Assembly (NCBI GenBank): GCA_963837805.1 | Contig: CAWIOU010000014.1 | Coordinates: forward strand, 496,001-560,000 | DNA from: Bog-756 sp963837805 | Lineage (GTDB): Bacteria; Actinomycetota; Acidimicrobiia; Acidimicrobiales; RAAP-2 | Direction: 5' to 3' | Length of the DNA stretch: 64,000 nt | In this document: in pieces, positions 44,395 to 54,381 of the stretch | Numbering within the stretch: the stretch's first letter is position 1 | Layout of the letters: each line of letters begins with the position of its first letter | The notes under the pieces: model-generated | What the model was told of the DNA's origin: nothing | Database searches by the model: none | Seen by the model: the letters and a program-made list of their open reading frames with translations, nothing else | Program-made: the position numbers and the translations under genes

Positions 44395-44913
44395 TCAGTC
44401 GCCGACGCAGCCGTCGATCATCTCCCGAATGAGGTCGGCGTGGCCATTGTGGCGCGCGTACTCTTCGATCATGTGCACGTAGATCCACCGCAACGAGCAC
44501 GGCTTCCCCCGCCTGGTTCCGACATCGTCCAGTTGGCGTGAGGCGGCCGCCGCCCGACTGGCCTGGCATTCCGCCTGCCACCGTGCGAGGTCGGTTCCCC
44601 AGTCGGCATCGTCGAGTGGGACCAGTTCGCTGTCCTCACGATCGGGATCAGACCAGATGGGGCCGGCATCGGCCTGATCGAGCAATACGCGACGGAACCA
44701 ACCGCGTTCGACCTCGGCCATGTGGCGCACCAGGCCGTGGAGCGACAGCTTGGAGGTGGGTACCGGTCGGGTCTTCCGGACATCGGCGTCGAGTCCCTCA
44801 CACTTGATCAGCAGGGTGACCCGGTGGTACTCGAGCCAGCTCTCGAGCATCTTGCGTTCGTCCAGGGTGAACGACGGCTCGGTCCGACGCGGATCCACGA
44901 GTTCTTCGACCAC
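44395..44913 (-). CDS. DinB-superfamily protein (DUF664)
   Basis: 172 residues from a GTG at 44913 with AAGGAGG 8 bases upstream. A four-helix DinB-type protein: WLEYHRVTLLIKCEGLDADV, then LSLHGLVRHMAEVERGWFRR with the first His, and IYVHMIEEYARHNGHADLIR with the others. DUF664 members are often mycothiol- or bacillithiol-dependent transferases. Upstream of the sulfatase by about 95 bases on the same strand, so possibly in the same transcript. Confidence 0.85.
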   Translation of the reverse strand: MVEELVDPRRTEPSFTLDERKMLESWLEYHRVTLLIKCEGLDADVRKTRPVPTSKLSLHGLVRHMAEVERGWFRRVLLDQADAGPIWSDPDREDSELVPLDDADWGTDLARWQAECQASRAAAASRQLDDVGTRRGKPCSLRWIYVHMIEEYARHNGHADLIREMIDGCVGD

Positions 44914-45279
44914 GCAAACGCCTCCTTAACCCCAGCTGCGGCCGCCAGGATCACACGGCAAACCCGATCGCTGGACCGGCCCACCTCGGCCCCGCGCATC
45001 GCACAGTAGCCGGACCAGGCCGGGTTGCGTATACCGTCCGTTGACTCAAGCAGGCGCGCTCGAGACGACTCCCAGTTCGGATGGGACTGAGGTGAGGTCG
45101 TCTCGGCACCGGCCCGCAGCTGGTCAACCTGGACATCTGATCATCGGCGAGAAGCCGGCGTGCCGATCCCCAACGTGGGATCAGCCAAGGGCTGGTACCT
45201 CGTCCGGCACCTCACCTCCAGCCGACGTTCGGTGTGGGGCCGGCGCTTCGGGGGAAGGTGGGTGTGCGAGGCCATAGCT
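44914..45279. other. Intergenic, nothing recognised
   Basis: 366 bases between the DUF664 start and the TupA-like stop, both on the minus strand. Contains no convincing gene or structure beyond the DUF664 ribosome-binding site; it probably holds the DUF664 promoter. Confidence 0.5.
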
Positions 45280-46275
45280 TCAGGCGCCAGACAGTTGTGG
45301 CAAGCGCCAGGCGTTGCCGATATCGAGATCGGCGCTGCGTGGCTCGAAGGGTTCGAGGCCGCCACCAGGATATGGCGTGACTTCGCCCAAGAACACCTGA
45401 TCGCGCTCGATGTACATGTCGACACGCAGGAAATCGAACCCCTTGGCCACAGTAGTGGCGGCTTCGAGCATCTCACCGAGGCAATGAGGCCTGGCGATCT
45501 CGCCCGATACGGGGACCCGGTCCCGATGAAGCATGGGTTGCCAATTGGGTCGATAGAAGCGGCTTTGATGATGGCCGAAACGGTCCAGATCGACCTGGAC
45601 CATGTAGGGCGCGTCGTCGAAGACGAAAACCTTGAAATCGGTGGGCGAACCCGGGACGGGGCCGATGCGCTCTTCGACGAGGAAACCTGGAGCTGCCCGG
45701 GTGTAGGCCCACTCCCCCTTGGCAATGACCCGATTGTCGGACTTCCATGTCTCAGTCAACTGGCAGATGGGCTCGACATCTGTGCACCGCGACTGCCCAA
45801 AGAAGACGAGTCCTGTGCGATTGTTCGGCTTCAACACCCAGGCAGCAGGTAGGTCCAGGTCGCGAAGCTCACGTACGTCGGTACCGGCCCACAGGGTTGG
45901 TACGGCGCGGATCCCCCGTTCCTGGGCCAGTGCCTTGACGCGAATCTTGTCACACGTCCAGGCCAGAATCTCACGGCGGTCATGAAGAATACGCCAGTTG
46001 ACCTTTTCATTAAAGGTCTTGGGGCGTTTGAGGTGGCCGAGTCGCTTGTGGTGACTGGTAAACAGAACCTGACGCCGCAAGGAAAGAGGAAGCAGAGAAA
46101 AAGCGGTCCAAGTCATGCGACGTTCGGCTATCTGCGTCATCAAGCGGCTGAGAGCGCTTATCGAGTCGGGTGCGATCACACAACGATGGTATGCGTTGTC
46201 TGACACCGGCGCTGAGGCTGCGCGGTTCTCCACGGGTTCGGCCCCCGATCTCGGTGCGTCTCCGTTAACCGTCAC
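45280..46275 (-). CDS. TupA-like ATP-grasp protein (polysaccharide biosynthesis)
   Basis: 331 residues; GTG at 46275 overlaps the flippase TGA (GTGA), which supports this start although the conserved part begins near residue 60. Typical 'TupA-like ATPgrasp' sequence: RPKTFNEKVNWRILHDRREI, then AWTCDKIRVKALAQERGI, PAAWVLKPNNRTGLVFFG (ATP-grasp Lys), PTDFKVFVFDDAPYMVQVDL, FLRVDMYIERDQVFLGEVTP. Members occur in capsule and teichuronic-acid clusters and are thought to ligate amino or sugar-like groups. Last gene of a tight four-gene run. Confidence 0.86.
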   Translation of the reverse strand: MTVNGDAPRSGAEPVENRAASAPVSDNAYHRCVIAPDSISALSRLMTQIAERRMTWTAFSLLPLSLRRQVLFTSHHKRLGHLKRPKTFNEKVNWRILHDRREILAWTCDKIRVKALAQERGIRAVPTLWAGTDVRELRDLDLPAAWVLKPNNRTGLVFFGQSRCTDVEPICQLTETWKSDNRVIAKGEWAYTRAAPGFLVEERIGPVPGSPTDFKVFVFDDAPYMVQVDLDRFGHHQSRFYRPNWQPMLHRDRVPVSGEIARPHCLGEMLEAATTVAKGFDFLRVDMYIERDQVFLGEVTPYPGGGLEPFEPRSADLDIGNAWRLPQLSGA

Positions 46276-47669
46276 AGGCCGCGTGATGGCGTCTCATTGA
46301 CCGACGCTCGACGAACGGCCCTCGGTCTTCTGCCCGTCCGTTCCAATTGGTATTGGGGAGGCGGCTGGTTTCTCCTCCCCACCAGGGCGTCGACGGCGAC
46401 AAATACGCAGCCGACGGCCTGAGAGAGTGCCCATGCCCAGGCGGCACCGGCGACTCCGAACGAGCCCATAAGGAACCACGCCCCTCCCAGTGCCACCGCA
46501 GCCATGGCGAGATTCATTGCTGCGGCTTTGTGAGGCTCACCCTTGATGCGCAGGAGCGTGACATAGACGTTGGTCACTGCGTCGGGTACGGCCACGACAA
46601 CGAAGATCAGAAGAATTCCGTAGCTCTGGGCGGCATACGTGGGGCCGAAGATTCCCAGGACCCATCGGCCGAACACGGCCAGGAAGATGCTGGGAGGCAA
46701 CAGGAGGCCGGCGATCAAGCGAGATGCCTTGCGCAGCTTCTGTGCCATCGGCTCGTCGTCGTAGGAGAGCTCGGCCAACAGGTTGCCGGACACGGCCGCC
46801 GACACGGTGAGAAGAACGCTGGAAACGAGCCACGCAATGTAGAAATGAGCAGCCGCGGGAGGTGCAAGCCGAGCCACCACCAGAACAGGCATCAAGCTCG
46901 GGATCATCACGCTACCCAGCGATGTCAAATGATGAAGGATAAGGATTTTGAACCACTTTCTGACGTGGCCTGCGACACCCTTGATGCTGTAGCGGTGGGG
47001 ACGTCCAAGGCGTTTTATCTGCCAGACCAGCGAGATTCCTGACGTGAGGACAGACCCCAAGACCCAAGCGACTATGAGCCAAGTCCCGCTCCCGACGCCG
47101 AGGAGGATCAGCGCGGTCAGGAGCGCGAGCTTGAGGACGCCGAAGGTAGCGCCTCTGAGGCCCACGTAGTGGGCCCGGCGCTCGGCTTGGAACACGTAAT
47201 CGAGCAGGGTGGCGACGGTGAGTACCGACGTACCCAGGGCCACACAGATGGCAACGGTCGGCTGTCCTGCAAACGAGGCGAATGCCGGGTCCGAGGACAA
47301 CTGCGGCAGCACCGCTGCCGTGACCAGACCGGCGACCAGCCCCGCGGCGGCTCCTCCGATGACCAAGGAATTCACGGTGGTCGACCATGTCTCGTCGTCG
47401 GCGCGCGGCAGGATCTGCAACGCAGTCGTTCCAAGGCCTAAGAGGCCAACCGTGGAAGCGAATGTCATGGCGGCCAAGACGGCGCTCGCCGACCCGACGG
47501 CCGACTCGGAATACGAACGTGTGGCTTCGGCCCAGAAGACCAGGCCGAGGAGGCCATTCATTCCCGTGGCGAAGATGAGCCAGCCACTGTTACGAGCAAG
47601 GTGATTACGTCGGTAGCCAGCCAACGCGGCTCCTGCCAGACGGCGCACAGACGATGGGCGCTCGCGCAC
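46272..47669 (-). CDS. Wzx-type polysaccharide flippase (MOP superfamily)
   Basis: 465 residues from a GTG at 47669 that overlaps the upstream TAG by one base. About 12-14 hydrophobic helices, beginning NSGWLIFATGMNGLLGLVFW, with the shared MOP pattern of paired helices and short loops (for example ILHHLTSLGSVMIPSLMPVL and FGVAGAAWAWALSQAVGCVF). It would flip a lipid-linked oligosaccharide across the membrane. Placed between two GT4 genes and the TupA-like gene in one operon. Confidence 0.87.
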   Translation of the reverse strand: MRERPSSVRRLAGAALAGYRRNHLARNSGWLIFATGMNGLLGLVFWAEATRSYSESAVGSASAVLAAMTFASTVGLLGLGTTALQILPRADDETWSTTVNSLVIGGAAAGLVAGLVTAAVLPQLSSDPAFASFAGQPTVAICVALGTSVLTVATLLDYVFQAERRAHYVGLRGATFGVLKLALLTALILLGVGSGTWLIVAWVLGSVLTSGISLVWQIKRLGRPHRYSIKGVAGHVRKWFKILILHHLTSLGSVMIPSLMPVLVVARLAPPAAAHFYIAWLVSSVLLTVSAAVSGNLLAELSYDDEPMAQKLRKASRLIAGLLLPPSIFLAVFGRWVLGIFGPTYAAQSYGILLIFVVVAVPDAVTNVYVTLLRIKGEPHKAAAMNLAMAAVALGGAWFLMGSFGVAGAAWAWALSQAVGCVFVAVDALVGRRNQPPPQYQLERTGRRPRAVRRASVNETPSRGL

Positions 47670-48910
47670 TACGGATTCCCTGATTCTCGAGCGTCGATAT
47701 ACGGCGTCGGGCGCCAACGTCGGGCCCGAGCCACGAGCAAAACCAAGTGGCCCAGCAGGAGGCACACTCCGGCTGAGAGACCGGATGTCCGGTCACGGTC
47801 CATGACCTCGGCCACAAACGCATTGAAGTCCGAGGCGTAACCCGTGACCGACATCGTGGCCGTCAGTTCGGGGGAGGGGCGAAGCGCAGGCGCGAGAGCG
47901 ACCCTGCCCATCCGCTCTTGGAGCTCACTGGCTGAGCCGACCGGGAACACGTATCCCGCGATGCCCTCCGGTACGCGGCTGGCGATGTCCCCCGCAGCGT
48001 CACTGACGATGACGGGAAGGCCGGCGGCGAGAGCCTCCTCGACCACAAGGCCATTGGGATCACCGTGAGTCGGAAAAACGAGGCAATCGGCCAGGGCATA
48101 CCAGCGTGGTAACTCGGCGGGCTGTACGAAGCCAGGCATGATCACCCGAGGTAGCGGTTCAAAGAAGCGACGGTAGTGGAGCTCGTCGACGCCGTCTCCG
48201 ATGATCAGCAGGGAGATTTTGTCGCCTACCTCGGCTTCGAGGTTCCGGTAGGCGGTCAGGAGCTCGTCCAGTCCTTTGCCTTTCCACAGTCGCCCCACGA
48301 ACACAAACACGCAGCCCGACAACCCGAGGGACTGACGACGGGCTCCCCGTTCCGACGACGAAGTCTCTCGCGCAGAGCTATACAGATCGAGATCGATGGA
48401 TTGTCGGACGACAGAGGCGCGATGCGACTCGGTCCCGTAGCGAACGGCGAGGTTCCGACCGTCGGGACCAGGCACCTTGACGCCGTCAACCGCCCTGAAC
48501 AGCAGATGCTTGGCTGCTTCTCTCCACCATGTGCGCTGGCTCCAGGCGTCGAAGTTTGGGAGCACCCGAAAGGCCACTCGGCGGGCAGTCACTCGTCCGG
48601 CCACGGCCCCCATGGCCTGGTTCAGTCTGTCGTATTCCAAGACGAACACGTCGGGCCGGGTTTGGGCAAGTTCAGGGAGTGGGACGCGGAGCCGAAATCC
48701 GCTAAAGCGACGGTCAGGGATGTAACGGGCCGGGAATCGCCATTCGCTTTCGTCCACATCCCAGCTGCGGTCGGGCTGGCGGATCTCACTGAACCACACT
48801 TCGAGCTCGACGGCGCGGGCGTCAGCGACGGCATTGAATCGGGCCACCGCATACGGAGTTGGTTGCTTGAACCAGTAGACGACCCGCGGGCGTGAGCGCG
48901 GCTCAGGCAC
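47669..48910 (-). CDS. GT4-type glycosyltransferase
   Basis: 413 residues; GTG start overlapping the upstream GT4 stop by 8 bases. GT-B fold, retaining type: CVFVFVGRLWKGKGLDELLT begins the donor-binding domain, and VFPTHGDPNGLVVEEALAAG holds the family E(x7)E motif region. SDAAGDIASRVPEGIAGYVF follows. A hydrophobic C-terminal segment (GVCLLLGHLVLLVARARRW) may tether it to the membrane. Donor and acceptor sugars unknown. Confidence 0.87.
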   Translation of the reverse strand: MPEPRSRPRVVYWFKQPTPYAVARFNAVADARAVELEVWFSEIRQPDRSWDVDESEWRFPARYIPDRRFSGFRLRVPLPELAQTRPDVFVLEYDRLNQAMGAVAGRVTARRVAFRVLPNFDAWSQRTWWREAAKHLLFRAVDGVKVPGPDGRNLAVRYGTESHRASVVRQSIDLDLYSSARETSSSERGARRQSLGLSGCVFVFVGRLWKGKGLDELLTAYRNLEAEVGDKISLLIIGDGVDELHYRRFFEPLPRVIMPGFVQPAELPRWYALADCLVFPTHGDPNGLVVEEALAAGLPVIVSDAAGDIASRVPEGIAGYVFPVGSASELQERMGRVALAPALRPSPELTATMSVTGYASDFNAFVAEVMDRDRTSGLSAGVCLLLGHLVLLVARARRWRPTPYIDARESGNP

Positions 48911-49985
48911 TGCCGATCGCCTCGTCGTACACTGCCCGTGTAGCTTCGGCCACCGCGTCCCAGGAAGGGATACGGAGAGCGTGAGCGGGAGGTGTTTCGG
49001 CGGCCCCTGCTATGGCCGTCGCCAATTCCTGGGGACTCGACGCCATGGGAACGATTGTGAGCTCTCCACCGACTCGTTCGTTCACCTCCCGATGGGCGGG
49101 AATGTCCGAGGCCACCACCCTGGCGCCGCTGGCCAACGATTCGAGGATCGTTATCCCCATGGCTTCATTGCTCGACATGCTCACGTAGACGTCGGCAGAG
49201 CGGTACCAGCGGTAAAGTTCTGCGGTGCTGATCCGGCCAACAAAGCGAACCGTGTCGGTCAGACCAAGTTCTCGCCCTATCCTCTCCAGCCTGGCTCGAT
49301 CGGGCCCGTCACCGGTGACAATGAGCTGGTAGTCGGCGCCGAGTTGTGCGAACGCTCGCAAGGTAGCGTCGACGTGCTTGTACGTCTCGAGCCGACCGGC
49401 ACTGACGATCGTCTTCTTGTGAGTGGGAACCGGTACTGCAGCCAGGAGGCCGACAAGGTCGACGCCGTTGGGAATCACCGTCACCTTGTCGATAGCTCCC
49501 GGGAAATGGGAGACAAACAGGCTACGTTCGACGTCGGACACGCATATCACTCTTCGGGACACGCCACTGATAAATGCACCGAGGAGCCGATAGGGCCGGT
49601 GCATCACCTTGCGCGCTGGTGAATGGCCTGTTCCGTGGTAATGCGGAGTGAAGATCAAGGGTCGCGCACCGGACAGGGCGGCTAGCAGCGGCACAACGCT
49701 ATGGTACCCGTGGACATGCACAACGTCCCATTCCCGGCGCTGCGCCATCAGGGTCCGCCCCAACGACGGTGAGACGGCGAAATGTTGACTGGGGACGGGT
49801 ACCGGGAACCTCCGGACCTGGACGCCTGCGATCATTTCCGACGAGGGCCAGGACGGGTCATCCGTCTGGGTCAAGACCGTCACCGCGTCACCTTGGGCCG
49901 CCAGCCGAGATGCGATCTGCTCGACATGGGTCTCGATTCCACCGGCGAACGGCAGGTAGTGGCCGGTCACAAAGGCGATCTTCAT
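48903..49985 (-). CDS. GT4-type glycosyltransferase
   Basis: 360 residues from ATG 49985. N-terminal domain MKIAFVTGHYLPFAGGIETH, acceptor side IFTPHYHGTGHSPARKVMHR, donor side TIVSAGRLETYKHVDATLRA and VSMSSNEAMGITILESLASG (E(x7)E motif). The sequence VICVSDVERSLFVSHFPGAI is close to that of the broken GT4 at 62.4-62.9 kb. First gene of the GT4-GT4-flippase-TupA run. Confidence 0.9.
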   Translation of the reverse strand: MKIAFVTGHYLPFAGGIETHVEQIASRLAAQGDAVTVLTQTDDPSWPSSEMIAGVQVRRFPVPVPSQHFAVSPSLGRTLMAQRREWDVVHVHGYHSVVPLLAALSGARPLIFTPHYHGTGHSPARKVMHRPYRLLGAFISGVSRRVICVSDVERSLFVSHFPGAIDKVTVIPNGVDLVGLLAAVPVPTHKKTIVSAGRLETYKHVDATLRAFAQLGADYQLIVTGDGPDRARLERIGRELGLTDTVRFVGRISTAELYRWYRSADVYVSMSSNEAMGITILESLASGARVVASDIPAHREVNERVGGELTIVPMASSPQELATAIAGAAETPPAHALRIPSWDAVAEATRAVYDEAIGSA

Positions 49986-50331
49986 GCCTATGCGGGGGTG
50001 TTCGAAGAGGTCGCAACGATCCGAACGACGCGGAGCGGCGAACCGTGACTGGAGAGGCCGAGGTGCATCGCGCCCGATCCCGCGGGGAGCAGCGCGGGAT
50101 TGGAGGGCCTCCATCGGCCGCAACGCTGACCGTTCCGGGGCGAGTGTGAGGATACGGCCAAGGGTGCGTTCGGGCCGTAGCCCCGCCTCTCGAAGGCGCC
50201 TGCGAGGTTGGCCGTGGGCACAGGGACAACAAACCGCACCCCCGTAAGCCCGCATCCCTGCACCACCCGGATCCGAGGTGTCACGCTCTATGCCGATCTA
50301 CTGCCGCAACAAGACATCAGCCGTCGAATCG
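49986..50331. other. Intergenic, no gene recognised
   Basis: 346 bases upstream of a GT4 gene. The in-frame extension of that gene to 50255 is arginine-rich and looks non-coding. Probably carries the promoter of the four-gene GT4-flippase-TupA operon. Confidence 0.45.
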
Positions 50332-51612
50332 CTACCGGGCCGACTGACTGGAGTCACTGACAAACAATGTGGCGAGCCGCCCTGCACTCTCGGCCCAGGA
50401 GAAGGGATCGGGATAGTGGACCCCCAGGGATGGACCGATCTGTCTTATGGCCTCACGCAGGCTGTCCGTGTCTCCAGGAGGCACAAAGGTTGTTCCTTTG
50501 TAAAGGGTCGCCACTTCGGTCAGGCCTCCCACTGCCGTGACAATGACCGATAGCCCGTGACTCATGGCCATGTGGAGAGGGCCACTGGCCGACGACCGCA
50601 GATACGGAAGGACCACGACGTCAGCCTCACTGAACAATGTCGTCGCTTCGGCGTCGGTTACATATCTGTTTACGAAGACAATGCGATCCCGATGACGCGC
50701 CCGGGTGATCAGCTGCGTGGGTATATCCCAACCCTCCCAGGTTTCGCCCGCAACGGTGAGTGAAAAGCACTCGGCTTCAGTGTCGGTAAGACCGTCGAAG
50801 GCATCAATGAGATGCTCGAGTCCCTTGTAGGGGCGGATCGTCCCAAAGAAGAGCAGTCGTACCGGGTCATCGGAGCCGCGAGGTCGGCGCTCGGACGCTC
50901 TTACACCGTGGTCGTAGGGTCCATGCGGCACCACGGTCACGGGCTTCGCTCCTACCGGATACCGCTTTGCAATCACATCACGGTCGAAGTCCGAGTGCAC
51001 AGCAAAGCCCGAAGCGATCCATAGCATCGGACGGATGAATAGGTCGGCGTACAGGCGTGGGAACAGCATGGTTGCTTCAGCGGAATCGAGCGTCTCGTGA
51101 AACTCGATGACCACCCGCGCTCCCAGTAGCCGAGCGACGGAGGCCAGGGCCAGATAGGTATGAAGGACCGTCGCGCTCCACCACTCGAAGACGACCACAT
51201 CAGGGCGCTCTCGCCATAGGAACCGAAAGGCGCGCAACAGGCTGGGCCACCAGAAGTAGTCGACTCCGTCCAGGACTCGGACGCGGTCGTCATATCGGAG
51301 ATCGGCCAGCCGCGAGCCAACTCGCGCTTTTCCCGGGTAGAGACGCCGCGGAAGCAGTCTTCTCATGAGAATCGCCGATACCTCGTAATCTGTCTCGGCC
51401 AGCGAATTGGATATTCGACAGGTGTAGTAGCTGATGCCGCTCAGGAATCGCCATCCCGAACCGACGATGCAGATTCGTTTCGGCGGCCCAACGCCATTCC
51501 TCTGGTCGTCAGCTTCTACCTGCTTGTCCAATCGCCTTGTCCGCTGCGTCGGCGTCCGCAGCGTCCGTGATGACTCTTCGCGAACGGAGTAGCAACCGAC
51601 TGGCGTCGTCAA
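50332..51612 (-). CDS. GT4-type glycosyltransferase
   Basis: 426 residues if the TTG at 51612 (overlapping the GT2 remnant's stop as TTGA) is used; the conserved domain begins near residue 45 at KRICIVGSGWRFLSGISYYT, so a later GTG is possible. Features: ARVVIEFHETLDSAEATML on the acceptor side, VRLLFFGTIRPYKGLEHLID on the donor side, and LPYLRSSASGPLHMAMSHGL in place of the usual E(x7)E, where the first Glu is not evident. Likely involved in exopolysaccharide synthesis with its neighbours. Confidence 0.84.
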   Translation of the reverse strand: MTTPVGCYSVREESSRTLRTPTQRTRRLDKQVEADDQRNGVGPPKRICIVGSGWRFLSGISYYTCRISNSLAETDYEVSAILMRRLLPRRLYPGKARVGSRLADLRYDDRVRVLDGVDYFWWPSLLRAFRFLWRERPDVVVFEWWSATVLHTYLALASVARLLGARVVIEFHETLDSAEATMLFPRLYADLFIRPMLWIASGFAVHSDFDRDVIAKRYPVGAKPVTVVPHGPYDHGVRASERRPRGSDDPVRLLFFGTIRPYKGLEHLIDAFDGLTDTEAECFSLTVAGETWEGWDIPTQLITRARHRDRIVFVNRYVTDAEATTLFSEADVVVLPYLRSSASGPLHMAMSHGLSVIVTAVGGLTEVATLYKGTTFVPPGDTDSLREAIRQIGPSLGVHYPDPFSWAESAGRLATLFVSDSSQSAR

Positions 51613-51944
51613 CTCAGAGATTCGCGCGCGCGAGTTGTCACTCGGGCGGCGTTGCTTGTCGAATGGATCAGGTCGAGTAGGGCCCGGGACCGCATGGCTG
51701 GTGATTCAACGGCGACATGACTCCTCGTGGCTAGGGGATCGAAATGCGTAGGCCGGACGTGGATGACGTGACTGAGGAGGGCGCGAGCGGGCGGGACCAC
51801 GTAGCGGGGCCGGATATCTATGGGAAGTTCGCCTATGCACCCAAAGCGACCGCTGAGAACCACCCCCGGGACGCGTAGGCCGTCTGTCATACGGTCGAGG
51901 AGCCGGGGCAAGTCTTTCGCTTCATTGATCACGGGAATGACCAC
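51609..51944 (-). pseudogene. Truncated GT2 glycosyltransferase remnant
   Basis: Begins like a family 2 glycosyltransferase (VTVVIPVINEAKDLPRLLDR) but after about 20 residues the sequence no longer shows DxD or other GT2 features. It ends after 111 codons in Arg/Ala-rich sequence. No start with a ribosome-binding site; a stop lies just upstream of the conserved segment. I interpret it as a decayed 5' fragment. Confidence 0.55.
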
Positions 51945-52495
51945 AGTGACCGATGGAGCCGAGGCGGGGGCTCATCCGGCCAAGGCCCTCGGCCGGGTGT
52001 TGTAACGATGAGGCTTTCGACCAGCATTGTCTTTCCCCCGCCTTCGGCGCAGCTCCAGCATCATGTCCCACCTCCGGAGGCCCACTTCGCGCCGCCGACA
52101 TAGACAATCCGTGAGGTGGTCGCACAGAGTGTGGTCGCCATTGGCCGCACTTGTCCAGCGGGACCGCTTAGACGGGTACGTAGAGTGACGGGAGAATCAC
52201 GCAGTGCATTATTGGGCGTAATTGCAACCGGTCGGCCTTCCGGCTTCTTCGCCGGGTCCCGCGCAGGCACTCTGGCAACGACGCAGACGTGTGGCCGGCT
52301 GCACCGAGCACCGACCATGTCCGGCCAGGGGTGCCCCGCCTCGACCATAAACACTGAGGATGCGCCTCAGCGGACCCGGCAAGCAGAGTTCTGGTCTATG
52401 GGGAGCCCAGGGACCCGTCGCCGGTCCCGGCAATCCGCACTCCCGGGATCCGGTGCGGACTGCTGATGCCGCACTGTGAGGACGAGTCCTCTCGG
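51945..52495. other. Intergenic, no gene recognised
   Basis: About 550 bases between the GT2 remnant and the GT-C-like gene. Only short, compositionally poor open frames on both strands. No inverted repeats of note were found by eye. Confidence 0.45.
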
Positions 52496-54047
52496 TCAGT
52501 GGCAAAGTGACACCCCGTTCCTGGCATAGACAACGAGGGAGATGTCCTGTCCGTTGGCTTGATGCGTCGCATAGTGATCACTGAATGAGGCCACTGGGAC
52601 GTAATTGTCCTCGAATTCCTTTCGAGCGCGTGAGCTGGCGAACATCGGTTTCCCGTCGGCCACCAGGAATTTGTTCGTGGCGACTTCATAGCGGCGCAGT
52701 ACCAGATAGTCCGGCCGCATCAGGAGGATCTCGGTTGCCGGCCAACCGGCCACGGTGGACGCGTCAAGGGAGGCGAACTTGGGTGAAATGAGTCCGCCGA
52801 GGTCGATGATACGCCGATCTGAGTAGTACCCCACATAACCCAGTGGTTCGAGCATGACGGTCGCATCGGTAGGCGTACACCTTGCGATCCATTGGCCTGT
52901 CGCCTGACCGACACCGGTCTCATAACCCTGCAGAGCTGAGAGTTCCGGAAGTACGATCACAGCCTGAGCAAACAGAAGAACAACGAAGGCACCGACACCA
53001 AGAATCCAGATCCGCGGTAGCCAATTGCGCACAAGGGCATCTATTCCGATAGCTGTAACCGACCAGAAGGCGACGGCCGAGGGAAGAATGTACCAATGAA
53101 ACAGCCTTCCATTGCCGAAGTAGTAGAACGCGACGTATCCGACGAAGAAGAGTGCAAGAGTCGTCATGAACCGATCCCGCCGGTGGACGGAGGTCCACGC
53201 GCCGTAAGCGAAGAGTGCGAGACCGGCGACCGCCAACGTCAATTCAGCGACATCGGTCGTCGAACCTGTGTACGTTGCGTTCAGAAAGGTGAAGACCGTT
53301 AGCAGATGTTGCGGTCGCCAAAGTAAGCGCAGCAAGGTGAGGTGCTGGCCAATCCAGCTCGACTTGGCTTTGGCGCTCTGTGGAATCGGGGAACCGAAGT
53401 AGATCGTGGCGTAGACGACCCAGGGGGTTATGACAACCCCGAAGCTCAAGACTGCCCCGACGACACTCTTCCATCGCCGGTCGACGGTGAGTAGCATCAG
53501 AAGCAACGCGATCCGCGAGTACCAGTCCTTCGGGCCTCACAAGTGTGGCAATACCCGCCAGGGCGAAGCCGGCGGGCACCGATCGCTCCACCACCAGAAC
53601 GGCAGCGACGACGAGCAGGACGAAAAGGGACTCTTCGAGGCCGCCTATCGATGTGTCCAGTATCAATCGGTGGAATGCCAAAACGGCCACAAGCACGACC
53701 GGCGCGACTGCGCCTACGTCAGAATGTGAGCATATTCGTCTAACGAGAAGCCACCCGGCGAGGCAGTAGAAGACCAGGTCCATCGTGGAGAGAAGGAGTC
53801 TTGCTCCCCCTGTGCTCAGAAGGCCGCTGGCCAGAGCGCCTACGACGGTCCACACCGGGGACGTACTGCCCAAGACGTGCTGGTTCGTGTTGTAGACCCA
53901 GCCGTTCCCTTGGATGATGTTCCGGCCGTACCGGAGCGTGATCAAGGCGTCTTCATTGAAGAAGTGTTCGAATGCGATCAGCCACAGTCGAAGCAGGACT
54001 CCGACAAGCCCAATGGAGCACAACACCAGCAAAACGGGTCGGCTCAT
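52496..54047 (-). CDS. GT-C-like membrane glycosyltransferase, frameshifted
   Basis: About 516 residues after repair, from ATG 54047. The first loop has FNEDALITLRYGRNIIQGNG, the acidic-pair loop of GT-C transferases (compare arabinofuranosyl- and mannosyltransferases using lipid-linked donors). Many helices follow. After LVRPEGLVLA the first frame drifts, while the sensible reading (LLLMLLTVDRRWKSVVGAVL) is in another frame. Removing one base of the CC at 53513-53514 joins them as LAIALLLMLL. The C-terminal extracellular domain (CTPTDATVMLEPLGYVGYYS, RRIIDLGGL) is typical of this family. Probably adds a sugar outside the membrane. Confidence 0.8.
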
Positions 54048-54381
54048 GCTGGCATGTTTGTCCTCCCCCCTGCCAGCGCTCCCCACCCTCGTCAGGCTAG
54101 GCGAGGTCGCAGAGTGTTGACCATTGCCGGATCGGGCATTGCCGGATCGGACCCAATGGGTCGCTCCGGCCTTCCCCTTTGAAGCCAGGCCTTGCATGGA
54201 GCTCCAACTCTTGCCCCGTAAGCACTGAGGCGTGACCACTGAGTCGAGGTGCCATGGGTAGGGCCGGATTGTGGGCGGTCGTGCGGCGCGGATGGATGCA
54301 TGAGAATCGGCCTCACAGGATGATGGTACGAGGAGAACCTGACGAGAAGATGAAGAGGAGAACCCAGTCTCACGGCTAGTG
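54048..54381. other. Intergenic with short direct repeats
   Basis: 334 bases upstream of the GT-C-like gene. Contains two tandem copies of CATTGCCGGATCGG (54122-54135 and 54137-54150). No gene was recognised. Confidence 0.45.

Noticed and set aside
45160..45852. Plus-strand 230-codon open frame
   Set aside because: Antisense to the TupA-like ATP-grasp gene, which has all family motifs.
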